This document shows, in pieces, positions 30,352 to 39,191 of a stretch of 64,000 nt of DNA. The notes under the pieces were generated by a model. The model had not been told where the DNA came from. It searched no databases and saw nothing but the letters and a program-made list of their open reading frames with translations. The translations under genes were made by a program, and so were the position numbers. Each line of letters begins with the position of its first letter. The first letter of the stretch is position 1. The stretch covers positions 1 through 64,000 of the forward strand of contig NZ_JAKEVD010000010.1 in the NCBI RefSeq assembly GCF_022398325.1, given 5' to 3'. The stretch comes from Shewanella sp. Isolate13 (lineage in GTDB: Bacteria > Pseudomonadota > Gammaproteobacteria > Enterobacterales > Shewanellaceae).

Positions 30352-30660
30352 CCAACTTGGTCTTGGACTACTGCAATAAATGTGATCTGTCAACGCAATT
30401 TTTTCGCGGTTTTTGGCTTTTTTCTAACGAAAAACTATTGCACTTGTGAATAACACCTTTCGTTCATTTATCCTTTTTATGGTTTTAATTTTGCTGTTCA
30501 AATAGTGAACACTATCGTTGTTGTTCGGTCGGTATATTTTGATGTTGTGGTACAAGTATATGTTTTTTAGCTGTTTAATTGTTTTTTTGCAATGAGTTCT
30601 AAATTGGTTAATTTAGCTTAAAGCGACAAGTTATTAGGCTTTAACCGAGTTTCTAACAGA

Positions 30661-30685
30661 GATATCCACAGTTTCTGTGGATATC
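30661..30685. repeat. Perfect 11-bp inverted repeat
   Basis: GATATCCACAG (30661-30671), TTT, then CTGTGGATATC (30675-30685). Both arms contain ATATCCACA, one base from the DnaA box. No T-tract follows, so it is not a standard terminator. It lies 142 bp before the rppH start. Confidence 0.65.
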
Positions 30686-30826
30686 ATGCCTTACCTGCCA
30701 GTAGTTCTGTTGATAAGGTTGTTGTTAATGGTAATTTATCCAAAGGATTGTACGTAACAGATATTTGCCGCCGGACACGCTTTGTGAAACAATCAAAAGA
30801 TTAATAGTTAATAGTTCGGAGTCCAT

Positions 30827-31348
30827 GTGATTGATAGTGACGGCTTTCGCGCGAATGTGGGCATCATTATCTGTAATCGCTTTGGGCAGGTTATGTGGGC
30901 AAGACGATTTGGCCAACATTCCTGGCAATTTCCTCAGGGTGGCGTTGACGACGGAGAGTCGGCAGAAGAAGCCATGTATCGTGAGTTATATGAAGAAGTA
31001 GGATTAAAGCCAGAACATGTGCAAATTCTAACATCGACGCGATCATGGTTACGCTATAGGCTACCTAAGCGGTTAATCAGACAAGATAGTAAACCCGTGT
31101 GTATAGGGCAAAAACAGAAGTGGTTTTTGCTACAATTGAAAAGTGCCGAAAATGCCATAGATCTCAACGCAAGTGGTCATCCAGAGTTTGATGATTGGCG
31201 TTGGGTGAGTTATTGGTATCCAGTAAGACAAGTCGTTTCTTTTAAAAGAGATGTTTACCGAAAAGTCATGAAAGAGTTCGCTTCGACTACGCTACCTTTA
31301 CAGGTCAAAGAGTCGAATAACAGAAGACGAGGTATGCGTAGAGGCTAA
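30827..31348 (+). CDS. rppH: RNA pyrophosphohydrolase
   Basis: RppH removes pyrophosphate from 5'-triphosphate mRNA ends and so starts RNase E-dependent decay. The Nudix box is [23 protein letters not shown], inside the diagnostic [17 protein letters not shown] and followed by [16 protein letters not shown]. The start is GTG (30827), five bases after CGGAG, as in E. coli. Length 173 fits the family. The ptsP gene follows after 18 bp, a conserved pair. Confidence 0.96.
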   Translation: MIDSDGFRANVGIIICNRFGQVMWARRFGQHSWQFPQGGVDDGESAEEAMYRELYEEVGLKPEHVQILTSTRSWLRYRLPKRLIRQDSKPVCIGQKQKWFLLQLKSAENAIDLNASGHPEFDDWRWVSYWYPVRQVVSFKRDVYRKVMKEFASTTLPLQVKESNNRRRGMRRG

Positions 31349-31366
31349 ATAGGGAGGTTTGCGTTA

Positions 31367-33601
31367 GTGCTCAAAACACTTAGAGATATCACACAAGCAG
31401 TTGCTTCAGCACGCGACCTTCAATACGCGTTGGAGTTGCTGGTTAAGCGAACCAAACAAGCCATGATGACTGAGTGTTGCTCTATCTATATTATAGAGGA
31501 GCAACAGCTTATTCTATCTGCGACAGATGGCTTAGACCCTTCAGCTGTTAATCGTGTCAAACTCCCCGTCACCCAAGGCCTGGTCGGGCTGGTAGCCCAA
31601 AGAGAAGAGGCTATTAACTTAGCCGATGCGGCTTCACATCCTAGATTTAAATTACTTCCCGAAGTCGCAGAAGAAGCCTATAGCGCTTTTCTTGCTGTGC
31701 CCATCGTCTACCAAAAATCTGTGATTGGCGTGATTGTGGTACAGCAGGTTCAAGCACGACAATTTAGTGAAGGCGAAGAAGCTTTTCTTATGACGCTTGC
31801 GGCGCAACTCGCCGTAGCGATTAAGGGGCTTACCCATAAGGTTAAGAGTGGGGATAGCCTGCAGCAGCGTTATTATACCGGCACCCAAGCATCAAAAGGG
31901 ATTGCGATAGCAAAGGCGTTAGTGCTGGGCGGGCAGATTTCATTTGATTTAGTCGAGCAACAAACTCAATCCGCGGCAGGTGAAGAACTGCGTCTGCAAG
32001 AGGCTATGAGTCGCTGTAAAGATCTATTGGTTGGGTTGTCACAGCGTTTCGACAGAGAGAAAGATGAAGAAGCGGCGTCTATTTTTAACGCCTTGTTGCT
32101 ACTGCTTGAGAAAGAAAGCTTAGGCGGCGAATACATAAAAGAAGTTAGAGCCGGTTGGTGCGCTGAAACAGCAGTTTGCCGCGTATCAAAACGCTATATC
32201 GAACATTTTGAGTCGATGAGCGATCTTTATCTGAAAGAGCGCGCTAGTGATATCAGAGATTTAGGGCAAAGAGTACTGAGGCAGTTAATCGAGCCCAACA
32301 AAATCTTTTTAGAACCTGAAACGCCGGTGATCCTGATTGCTCGAGAGGCGAGTACGACATTGCTGGCAGAGTTTCCTAGACAGAAGCTTGCTGGCATAGT
32401 GACCGAGTTTGGCGGCGCGAACTCTCATGCGTCTATTCTTGCTCGAGCCATGGGGGTGCCTGCGATAATTGGCGTTGATGGGATCTTAAGTGCCAATCTC
32501 GAGCAGTCCCTGCTTATCATTAACGCCAATCGTGGCCAAGTGATTATTGAGCCGTCCGCCATTGTGCTGTCAGAATACCAAAGCTTAATTGCCGCACAGG
32601 AAGAGCAGCAAAGGCAGTATGCTCAAGAGTTATCATTTAAAACGGTTACTCAAGATGGTAAGCGTATTTACCTCTACATAAACAGTGGTTTGCTTTCTAG
32701 CGTAGATTCTGAAACCGGCTCAGACTCAGACGGCATCGGGCTTTATCGCACAGAGATCCTGTTTATGATTAAACAGTGTTTCCCCGGTGAGATCGAGCAA
32801 CTTGAAATTTATCGCAAGGTTTTAAAGGCGGCAGGCAATAAGCCTGTCGTGATGCGAACCTTAGATGTTGGCGGCGATAAGCCACTCGATTACTTTCCTA
32901 TCATAGAAGATAACCCCTTCTTAGGATGGCGTGGTATTCGTTTATCACTGGATCATCCTGAACTGTTTTTGATCCAGTTGAGAGCGATGCTGCAAGCGGC
33001 GATTGGCTCGGAGCAGTTACATATACTCCTACCTATGGTCAGTAATCTCGAAGAGGTCGATTTAGCGCTTATCTATCTGGAGCAAGCTTGTCAGGAGTTA
33101 ACCGCAGAACTTGGCAAAAAAATTACTATGCCTAAAGTGGGCATAATGCTTGAAGTCCCTGTGCTCCTATATCAGCTCGACGAAGTCGCGAAACGAGTGG
33201 ATTTTGTCTCAGTTGGCTCCAACGATTTAACGCAATATCTGTTAGCGGTCGATCGTAACAACCCGAGTGTGAGTCCCTTATTTGATAGTTATCACCCTGG
33301 AGTGCTTAGAGCGCTTAAGTTTGCAGTAGAGCGATGTAACGAATATCAGTTACCGATTAGCGTCTGCGGCGAGCTTGCGGGGGAACCTATTGGTGCAATT
33401 TTGCTCATCGCTATGGGTTACGATCAGCTAAGTATGAACCAAGCCAGCTTGGCTCGAATCAATTACCTCTTACGACGTGTTTCCCAAACAGAGCTGAACC
33501 TGTTACTGGCGCAGGCGTTAAAGCTGAATAGTGGCGAAGAAGTGAGGTTGCTCGTGGGTCAATACTGTGAGCAAAAGGGACTCGCGTCAGTATTAAGTTA
33601 A
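31367..33601 (+). CDS. ptsP: PEP-protein phosphotransferase PtsP (enzyme I-Ntr)
   Basis: It is the first phosphoryl donor of the nitrogen PTS. The 744 residues comprise an N-terminal GAF domain (about 1-160), the EI N-terminal domain with the phospho-His354 (FGGANSHASILARAMGVPAI), and a C-terminal PEP-binding barrel (GIGLYRTEILF, LDVGGDKPLDYFP, VGSNDLTQYLLAVDR, CGELAGEP). The start is GTG. It is co-transcribed with rppH and followed by a TauE/SafE gene. Confidence 0.96.
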   Translation: MLKTLRDITQAVASARDLQYALELLVKRTKQAMMTECCSIYIIEEQQLILSATDGLDPSAVNRVKLPVTQGLVGLVAQREEAINLADAASHPRFKLLPEVAEEAYSAFLAVPIVYQKSVIGVIVVQQVQARQFSEGEEAFLMTLAAQLAVAIKGLTHKVKSGDSLQQRYYTGTQASKGIAIAKALVLGGQISFDLVEQQTQSAAGEELRLQEAMSRCKDLLVGLSQRFDREKDEEAASIFNALLLLLEKESLGGEYIKEVRAGWCAETAVCRVSKRYIEHFESMSDLYLKERASDIRDLGQRVLRQLIEPNKIFLEPETPVILIAREASTTLLAEFPRQKLAGIVTEFGGANSHASILARAMGVPAIIGVDGILSANLEQSLLIINANRGQVIIEPSAIVLSEYQSLIAAQEEQQRQYAQELSFKTVTQDGKRIYLYINSGLLSSVDSETGSDSDGIGLYRTEILFMIKQCFPGEIEQLEIYRKVLKAAGNKPVVMRTLDVGGDKPLDYFPIIEDNPFLGWRGIRLSLDHPELFLIQLRAMLQAAIGSEQLHILLPMVSNLEEVDLALIYLEQACQELTAELGKKITMPKVGIMLEVPVLLYQLDEVAKRVDFVSVGSNDLTQYLLAVDRNNPSVSPLFDSYHPGVLRALKFAVERCNEYQLPISVCGELAGEPIGAILLIAMGYDQLSMNQASLARINYLLRRVSQTELNLLLAQALKLNSGEEVRLLVGQYCEQKGLASVLS

Positions 33602-33675
33602 AAGAGCTTATGCTCTATGAACTGCATCTTGATTGCTTTAAGCTTGATAAATAATAACAACTAAAGGTAGCGTTT

Positions 33676-34476
33676 GTGGAAAGCTGGCTATATATATTAT
33701 GCATCTGTCTTATTCTAGGTGCGGGGATCGGTTTTATGGCTGGGCTCTTGGGCATCGGCGGCGGCCTGATAGCGGTTCCTGCGTTGCTACATATTCTTCC
33801 CCAAGCCGGTATTGCGTCAGATAGTTTACCCCATGTGGCAATTGCCACTTCTTTAGCTGCCATCATCCTTACCTCTCTTTCATCAGCTCGTGCTCATCAT
33901 AAGCGAGAGAATATTCCTTGGCCGCTATTTAAGTCTATGTTGCCCGGTTTTGTGTTAGGTGCACTTTGCTCAGGGTTTATATCAGAGATGATAGCCGCTA
34001 AATCACTGCAGCAGATTTTTGCGCTATTCGTCATCTTAATGGCAGCGCAAATGGCTTTTCCATTTAAAGCCGAATCAAATAGATCTATGCCTGGGCCAAT
34101 GAGTTTATTTTTTGCCGCGACATGCATTGCGGTTATCGCGGCGTTGATGGGGATCGGTGGTGGAGTGCTCTTGGTTCCGTTTTTAACTTGGTGCGGCCTA
34201 CAGATGCGTTTTGCTGTGGGTTTTTCTGCGGCCACAGGGTTACTCATCGCTCTGTTTGGTAGTATTGGTTACACCTTGGCTGGTTGGAACGCCCCAAGCT
34301 TACCCGATTGGACTCTAGGCTACATCTATCTGCCAGCACTTATTGGCATCGTATCGACATCGATGTTGATGGCACCTGTGGGGGCTAGGGCAGCTACAAC
34401 ATTGCCCACTGCAAAGTTAAAGAAGCTATTTGCGGTATTCCTTGCCCTTGTTGGTTTGAAACTTGTTTTAGCATAA
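33676..34476 (+). CDS. TauE/SafE-family (TSUP) anion exporter
   Basis: A 266-residue membrane protein with about eight helices in two repeats, each with the family's GxxxGxGGGxxxVPxL pattern: FMAGLLGIGGGLIAVPALL and LMGIGGGVLLVPFLTW. Family members move sulfite, sulfoacetate or other small organosulfur anions; the substrate here is not known. The start is GTG. It is the last gene of the rppH-ptsP unit and lies 84 bp before thyA, where many relatives carry lgt between the two. Confidence 0.88.
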   Translation: MESWLYILCICLILGAGIGFMAGLLGIGGGLIAVPALLHILPQAGIASDSLPHVAIATSLAAIILTSLSSARAHHKRENIPWPLFKSMLPGFVLGALCSGFISEMIAAKSLQQIFALFVILMAAQMAFPFKAESNRSMPGPMSLFFAATCIAVIAALMGIGGGVLLVPFLTWCGLQMRFAVGFSAATGLLIALFGSIGYTLAGWNAPSLPDWTLGYIYLPALIGIVSTSMLMAPVGARAATTLPTAKLKKLFAVFLALVGLKLVLA

Positions 34477-34560
34477 TGTTCTACCGAGCAATTATTGGTA
34501 GTATTTCCGCGTTTAGCGCTGAGAGTAAGCTCAGCAACTCTTTTTTAAAGGTAGATAATC

Positions 34561-35412
34561 ATGAAACAGTATTTAGATCTTTGTCAGCGCATTATTGATG
34601 AAGGAACATGGGTTGAGAATAGCCGCACCGGTAAACGTTGTCTTACCGTGATTAATGCTGATCTAGTCTATCATGTCGATAAAAATGAGTTTCCCCTTAT
34701 CACCACCCGTAAGAGTTTTTATAAAGCGGCTATCGCTGAATTATTAGGTTATATCCGAGGTTATGATAACGCTGCCGATTTTAGAAAGATTGGCTGCAAT
34801 ACATGGAATGCCAACGCTAATGATAACCAAGCCTGGTTAAACAACCCTCACCGTAAGGGGGTTGATGATATGGGCCGTGTATACGGTGTTCAAGGCCGTG
34901 GCTGGAGTAAGCCTGATGGTGGTAGCATCGATCAGTTGCGTAAAATTGTAGATGACTTATCTAAAGGGGTTGACGACAGAGGCGAGATCTTGAGCTTCTA
35001 TAACCCAGGTGAGTTTCATATGGGGTGCTTAAGGCCGTGTATGCATACCCATAACTTCTCTTTAGTAGGTGATACCTTGCACTTAACCAGCTTCCAGCGC
35101 TCGTGTGATGTCCCACTAGGGCTGAACTTCAATCAGGTTCAGGTATTTACGCTTTTGGCTTTAATGGCACAAATTACAGGGCACAAAGCGGGAACTGCAT
35201 TCCACAAAATTGTTAACGCCCATATCTATGAAGATCAATTGGAGTTGATGCGAGATGTGCAGCTCAAGCGTGAACCATTTGCTTCGCCAAAGTTAGTGAT
35301 TAACCCAGATATCAAGTCATTAGAAGATCTTGAGACTTGGGTGACAATGGAAGATTTTGAAGTGACTGGTTATGAGTATCACGATGCCATCAGTTATCCA
35401 TTTTCTGTGTAA
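34561..35412 (+). CDS. thyA: Thymidylate synthase, long Vibrio-like form
   Basis: It methylates dUMP to dTMP with methylene-tetrahydrofolate. The nucleophile is Cys160 in LRPCMHTH, and the dUMP-binding block is [16 protein letters not shown]. The length is 283 residues, against 264 for the E. coli form, and the residue after the nucleophile is Met instead of the usual His. These features recall the form I associate with Vibrio and some phages. AAGGTAG precedes the ATG, and a strong hairpin follows the gene. Confidence 0.95.
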   Translation: MKQYLDLCQRIIDEGTWVENSRTGKRCLTVINADLVYHVDKNEFPLITTRKSFYKAAIAELLGYIRGYDNAADFRKIGCNTWNANANDNQAWLNNPHRKGVDDMGRVYGVQGRGWSKPDGGSIDQLRKIVDDLSKGVDDRGEILSFYNPGEFHMGCLRPCMHTHNFSLVGDTLHLTSFQRSCDVPLGLNFNQVQVFTLLALMAQITGHKAGTAFHKIVNAHIYEDQLELMRDVQLKREPFASPKLVINPDIKSLEDLETWVTMEDFEVTGYEYHDAISYPFSV

Positions 35413-35853
35413 TATCCCTTCATGATATAAAAGAAACCTTTAATGCTAAAACTCGCCTCTTAGGCGTGTTTTAGCAGCCGTGCTATTTTCATCACTTAGT
35501 TACAAACCTTGCTCTTATCTTCTAATTGAACTCTCACTCGGTTACAAAATGAACAACTACTCGTTATTTTCGAGTCGGGTAAATTATTAATTTTTGATGG
35601 TTAAATGCTTGTGCTGAGTTGTTATCTAATATAGATATCTTGTTTTAGTAACTTAAAAAGTGTGATCTATAACGCTTTATTGTTATTACCACCTTATAAA
35701 ACGTGATTATTCTTCTCATGTTTGATATTTACTTTCCTTATGACTAGACTTAATACTTCGGATATCCCGATGTTTATGGCTGATGCAAACGATTATTCAG
35801 GTTTATCGTATTCGGCTACACTCGCGGTATTGAGATTTTATGGAGCGTAAAAA
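35413..35853. other. Intergenic region thyA / nhaA
   Basis: 441 bp, AT-rich. It contains the thyA stem-loop at 35445-35475, a CRP-like half site TGTGATCT near 35661, and the nhaA ribosome binding site GGAGCG. An NhaR-controlled promoter is expected but I could not place it. Confidence 0.5.
35445..35475. terminator. Stem-loop terminator after thyA
   Basis: GCTAAAACTCGCC (35445-35457) pairs with GGCGTGTTTTAGC (35463-35475) with one mismatch and a 5-nt loop. The T-tract is inside the right arm, so it may work as a terminator in both directions. Confidence 0.7.
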
Positions 35854-37029
35854 ATGGAACGGGCAATTAGGAATTTTCTAAGCCAGGAATCGGCAGGCGG
35901 CATCTTATTGATGATTTCCGTCGTGCTTGCAATGTTATTAGCAAACTCACCGTTATCGGGTATGTACCAAGGCTTTCTGGAAACAGAAATGCAAGTGCGT
36001 GTTGGTAGCCTAGATATCGATAAGACACTTATTCACTGGATCAACGATGGCTTGATGGCAATTTTCTTCATGCTTATCGGCTTGGAAGTAAAAAGAGAGT
36101 TGCTCGAAGGTGCATTATCTAGCCGTGCTCAGGCATCTTTGCCTACATTTGCGGCGATCGGTGGTATGGTTTTCCCTGCCGCTGTATACCTGATTTTTAA
36201 CTATTCAGATCCACTTACTCAGGTGGGCTGGGCCATTCCTGCTGCGACAGATATCGCGTTCGCTTTAGGTATCATGGCGTTACTCGGAAGCCGTGTGCCG
36301 GTCGCGTTAAAAGTGTTCTTGTTAGCATTGGCTATTATCGATGACCTTGGGGTAGTTGTTATCATTGCACTGTTCTACAGTAGCGATCTATCGACAGTTA
36401 GTTTAGTCGTAGCTGCGATTGCTATTTTGGGATTGGTAGGTTTGAACCGTAAAGGCGTAACAGCGCTTGGTCCCTATGGTGTTGTCGGCCTTATCCTCTG
36501 GATAGCTGTGCTTAAATCTGGTGTGCATGCGACATTAGCTGGCGTTATTATCGCATTCTGTATTCCGCTTAGAGCAAAAGATGGCTCGTCTCCATCTGAG
36601 AGTCTAGAACATAGTCTACACCCATGGAGTACTTTCATTATTTTGCCAATCTTCGCTTTCGCTAATGCCGGCGTTGATTTGAGTGGCATGAGCTTGAGTT
36701 CACTGCTATCGCCAGTGCCACTAGGTATTGCACTGGGCTTATTAGTGGGTAAGCCGCTTGGTATCATGTTATTCAGTTTTGTTGCCGTGAAACTTAAGTT
36801 GGCCGTTTTACCAGAAGGCATGGGCTGGAGGCACATTACACCTGTTGCCGTGATGTGTGGTATCGGCTTCACTATGTCAATGTTTATCTCTTCGCTTGCC
36901 TTTATAGGTGAGGGACAGATCTACGGTGATTATGCAAGATTAGGGATTTTGTTGGGGTCAATAGCATCAGCAACGATAGGTTACTTCTGGTTGTCGAAGG
37001 TGTTACCTGAGAAAGGAGAGAAAGCATGA
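35854..37029 (+). CDS. nhaA: Na+/H+ antiporter NhaA
   Basis: An inner-membrane exchanger of two protons for one sodium. The 391 residues form 12 helices. The unwound-helix motif [14 protein letters not shown] and the ion-binding pair of aspartates in [17 protein letters not shown] (E. coli Asp163/Asp164) are intact, as is [14 protein letters not shown]. The stop overlaps the start of the next gene by 4 bp (ATGA). Sodium efflux fits a marine host. Confidence 0.96.
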   Translation: MERAIRNFLSQESAGGILLMISVVLAMLLANSPLSGMYQGFLETEMQVRVGSLDIDKTLIHWINDGLMAIFFMLIGLEVKRELLEGALSSRAQASLPTFAAIGGMVFPAAVYLIFNYSDPLTQVGWAIPAATDIAFALGIMALLGSRVPVALKVFLLALAIIDDLGVVVIIALFYSSDLSTVSLVVAAIAILGLVGLNRKGVTALGPYGVVGLILWIAVLKSGVHATLAGVIIAFCIPLRAKDGSSPSESLEHSLHPWSTFIILPIFAFANAGVDLSGMSLSSLLSPVPLGIALGLLVGKPLGIMLFSFVAVKLKLAVLPEGMGWRHITPVAVMCGIGFTMSMFISSLAFIGEGQIYGDYARLGILLGSIASATIGYFWLSKVLPEKGEKA

Positions 37030-37409
37030 GATTAGGATTGTTTGCATTAGTTATTGGTCTTGGCTTTAGTTCAGTAGCAACAGCTACACAGGTTGAGAGC
37101 TGCAACCAAAATATCGATAGTGTCGTATGCAAGAACTATCTAGAAGGTGTTGTTGACGGAGCCTTAATGTACAAAGGGGCTGCAGTAGGTCAACGATTAG
37201 AGACTGATGGTTATGAGTCTCGCGCACTTAAATACCGTGGGGGTAAACGTTTTCAAGAAGCTAACCGAGCATTTTGTCAGGATCGAATCCCAGATCGCGA
37301 TTCGCTCGTTTCAGGATTAGCAGAGTCGTTCTCAGCCGGAGAGATTAAAACTACTGATGATTTAACTGCAGTAATGTTTGATTTAATGGACTGTCAGCGT
37401 CTTAAGTAA
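37026..37409 (+). CDS. Small secreted four-cysteine protein coupled to nhaA
   Basis: The 127-residue product has a signal peptide ([16 protein letters not shown]). The mature part is helical with four cysteines (ESCNQN, SVVCKN, AFCQDR, MDCQRL) that could make two disulfides, and a [14 protein letters not shown] segment resembling the Rap1a/Tai fold; that likeness is tentative. Its ATG overlaps the nhaA stop, so it is translated together with the antiporter, and a terminator follows it directly. A periplasmic role linked to NhaA is an inference. Confidence 0.75.
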   Translation: MRLGLFALVIGLGFSSVATATQVESCNQNIDSVVCKNYLEGVVDGALMYKGAAVGQRLETDGYESRALKYRGGKRFQEANRAFCQDRIPDRDSLVSGLAESFSAGEIKTTDDLTAVMFDLMDCQRLK

Positions 37410-37421
37410 ACTTAAAAAGCT

Positions 37422-37453
37422 AACGAGGCAACTGAATAAGTTGCCTCGTTTTT
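37422..37453 (+). terminator. Rho-independent terminator of the nhaA operon
   Basis: AACGAGGCAACT (37422-37433) pairs exactly with AGTTGCCTCGTT (37439-37450), loop 5 nt, followed by Ts. It separates nhaA and its partner from nhaR. Confidence 0.92.
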
Positions 37454-37477
37454 ATTTACTACAACGGTGATCCACCT

Positions 37478-38386
37478 ATGGCAAATCTAAACTATAACCA
37501 TCTTTACTATTTTTGGATGATCCAGAAGAAGGGGAGCGTAGCAAAAGCCGCCGAGGCGTTATGCTTAACCCCACAAACTGTCACCGGTCAAATTCGCGTA
37601 CTCGAAGCCAGCCTTAAGGGCAGCTTATTTAAACGAGTAGGACGCTCGCTAGAGCCTACCGAGCTTGGAGAGTTAGTTTTTCGCTATGCCGACAAGATGT
37701 TCAGCCTTAGCTATGAAATGCTCGACTTACTCAACTATCAAAAAGATGAAAATATCTTGTTTGAAGTGGGGATTGCCGCTGCGCTATCTAAGGCGCTGAG
37801 CAGCCGAGTATTGCTCTCTGTACTACCAAGCGATGGCTCGATGCATTTAGCCTGCTATGAAGCGACACATGAAGAGTTAATGACGCGACTACGTGAGCAT
37901 AAACTGGATATGATCCTCTCAGATTGTGCCGGTGAGAGTCTTAAATACCCCGAAATTCTTTCTAAGCAACTTGGTGAGTCTGGTGTGGCTTTTTTCTCTG
38001 CCGAGACTTACTCCAAACCTTTTCCACAATGTTTAGAGCAGGGCAAGCTGCTTATTCCTGGAAGACGAACCTCACTGGGGCAGCAATTAGTGCGCTGGTT
38101 CGATGAAAAAGCTCTGAATGTGAGCATTCTGGGGGAGTTTGACGATGCAGCGATGATGAAGTCTTTTGGTTTTTTCAAGCAGGGGATCTTTGTTGCTCCT
38201 TCGATTTACAAGCAAGATATTTTAGCCCATGGCATGACCTTACTAGGTGAAACCTCAGAAATTAAAGAGGTATATCATGTGATGTTTGCCGAGCGAATGA
38301 TCCAGCACCCGGCGGTTAAGAGCCTATTAGAAACTGATTTTACTGAGTTGTTCGCAGGCAACGACTTAAAAGTGCAGCAGTTGTGA
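37478..38386 (+). CDS. nhaR: LysR-type activator NhaR
   Basis: NhaR senses sodium and activates nhaA. The 302 residues start LNYNHLYYFWMIQKKGSVAKAAEALCLTPQTVTGQIRVLE, close to E. coli NhaR. The later blocks KLDMILSDC, LLIPGRRTSLGQQL, ILGEFDDAAMMKSFG and FAERMIQHPAVK are also family-diagnostic. It sits 24 bp after the terminator of the nhaA unit. Confidence 0.94.
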   Translation: MANLNYNHLYYFWMIQKKGSVAKAAEALCLTPQTVTGQIRVLEASLKGSLFKRVGRSLEPTELGELVFRYADKMFSLSYEMLDLLNYQKDENILFEVGIAAALSKALSSRVLLSVLPSDGSMHLACYEATHEELMTRLREHKLDMILSDCAGESLKYPEILSKQLGESGVAFFSAETYSKPFPQCLEQGKLLIPGRRTSLGQQLVRWFDEKALNVSILGEFDDAAMMKSFGFFKQGIFVAPSIYKQDILAHGMTLLGETSEIKEVYHVMFAERMIQHPAVKSLLETDFTELFAGNDLKVQQL

Positions 38387-38522
38387 CACCTTCTTGATGA
38401 GGCAATCGTTGCAACCTACTCGAGTTTGTTATCGATAATAGCGTGTAGCAATTATCGACACTAAGGCTTGGCAGCTGGTACACTTAGCCGCAATATAATG
38501 ATAACAGTTTGGAGTTTGTACC

Positions 38523-38786
38523 TTGTCTGAATCAACCCAAGAACCGATGAAAATATCGAGAGTTAAATGGGCTTGTCGTAGAGGCATGCTTGAGCTTGAT
38601 GTGCTATTTCAACCTTTTGTTGAGGCGCATTATGAGGCGATGTCGGTAGAAGATAAGAGCGTATTTGTTAAGCTTCTCGAATGTGAAGACCCTGAACTAT
38701 TTGCTTGGTTTATGGGACATGAAGTCTGCCCAAACCCTGCTTTTGCCGAAATGATTATCAAGGTTCGTGGACGTCCAGCAGCATAG
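38523..38786 (+). CDS. sdhE: FAD assembly factor SdhE
   Basis: SdhE promotes covalent flavin attachment to succinate dehydrogenase and fumarate reductase. The diagnostic RGMLELD motif (RGxxE) lies near residue 20, followed by FAWFMGHE. The start is TTG at 38523, eight bases after GGAG; the first in-frame ATG at 38547 has no ribosome binding site. A TATAAT box lies at 38494-38499. Its 3' end overlaps ygfX by 20 bp. Confidence 0.92.
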   Translation: MSESTQEPMKISRVKWACRRGMLELDVLFQPFVEAHYEAMSVEDKSVFVKLLECEDPELFAWFMGHEVCPNPAFAEMIIKVRGRPAA

Positions 38787-39183
38787 TTTTGATGTTCGCT
38801 CTTCAAACGGTCAGCGACTCTCTCTGGCCGTTATTGCTGTTACTTGCTTAAGTTCCTTTCTTATTTGGCCCTACGCTGAAAATACTTTTTATATCTGGAT
38901 AAAGTACCTCGTTTTTGCGGCTTGCTGTGGCTTTTTTATCTGGCAGTTCTATCGCTTAAGGTATTGGCGTTGCCAGTTTGTGCTTAAAGCTGACGGTGGA
39001 GGTAAGCTCGAGCACGGTATGGACTTTGTGCTAAGCGGAAAGCCAGTCATTACACCTTTTGCGGTGATGTTTGATATCGCCGTGATGGGGAAGAAAACGC
39101 GTCTGGTCCTGTGGGCGGATATGTTAGACGACACAAATTATCGGCATTTGTGTCGTCTACTTCAGTTAGCTTATCTGCGCTAG
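38767..39183 (+). CDS. ygfX: YgfX-family membrane protein
   Basis: The 138-residue protein has two membrane helices (about 18-33 and 44-62) and a soluble C-terminal part, as in E. coli YgfX (CptA). YgfX is always paired with sdhE, and has been described as a toxin-like partner acting on FtsZ and MreB, although that role is debated. The start is GTG with AAGG six bases upstream, within the end of sdhE. It is convergent with nadB, with 8 bp between stops. Confidence 0.85.
   Translation: MDVQQHSFDVRSSNGQRLSLAVIAVTCLSSFLIWPYAENTFYIWIKYLVFAACCGFFIWQFYRLRYWRCQFVLKADGGGKLEHGMDFVLSGKPVITPFAVMFDIAVMGKKTRLVLWADMLDDTNYRHLCRLLQLAYLR
39125..39159. repeat. Perfect 13-bp inverted repeat at the end of ygfX
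   Basis: TAGACGACACAAA (39125-39137) and its exact complement at 39147-39159 with a 9-nt spacer, inside the last 20 codons of ygfX and 33 bp before the nadB stop. Possibly the transcript end structure for the convergent pair. Confidence 0.65.
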
Positions 39184-39191
39184 CTGCATAT

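Larger units (their letters stand above)
30136..30826. other. Long AT-rich intergenic region mutH / rppH
   Basis: 691 bp without a gene. It contains a DnaA-box-like TTATCCACA inside an inverted repeat (30325-30351), a perfect 11-bp inverted repeat with TATCCACAG arms (30661-30685) and a CRP-like half site AAATGTGATCT at 30378-30388. It must also carry divergent promoters. No small reading frame with a good ribosome binding site stood out. Confidence 0.55.

Noticed and set aside
30378..30399. CRP site in the mutH-rppH gap
   Set aside because: Only the left half AAATGTGATCT matches; the right half does not.
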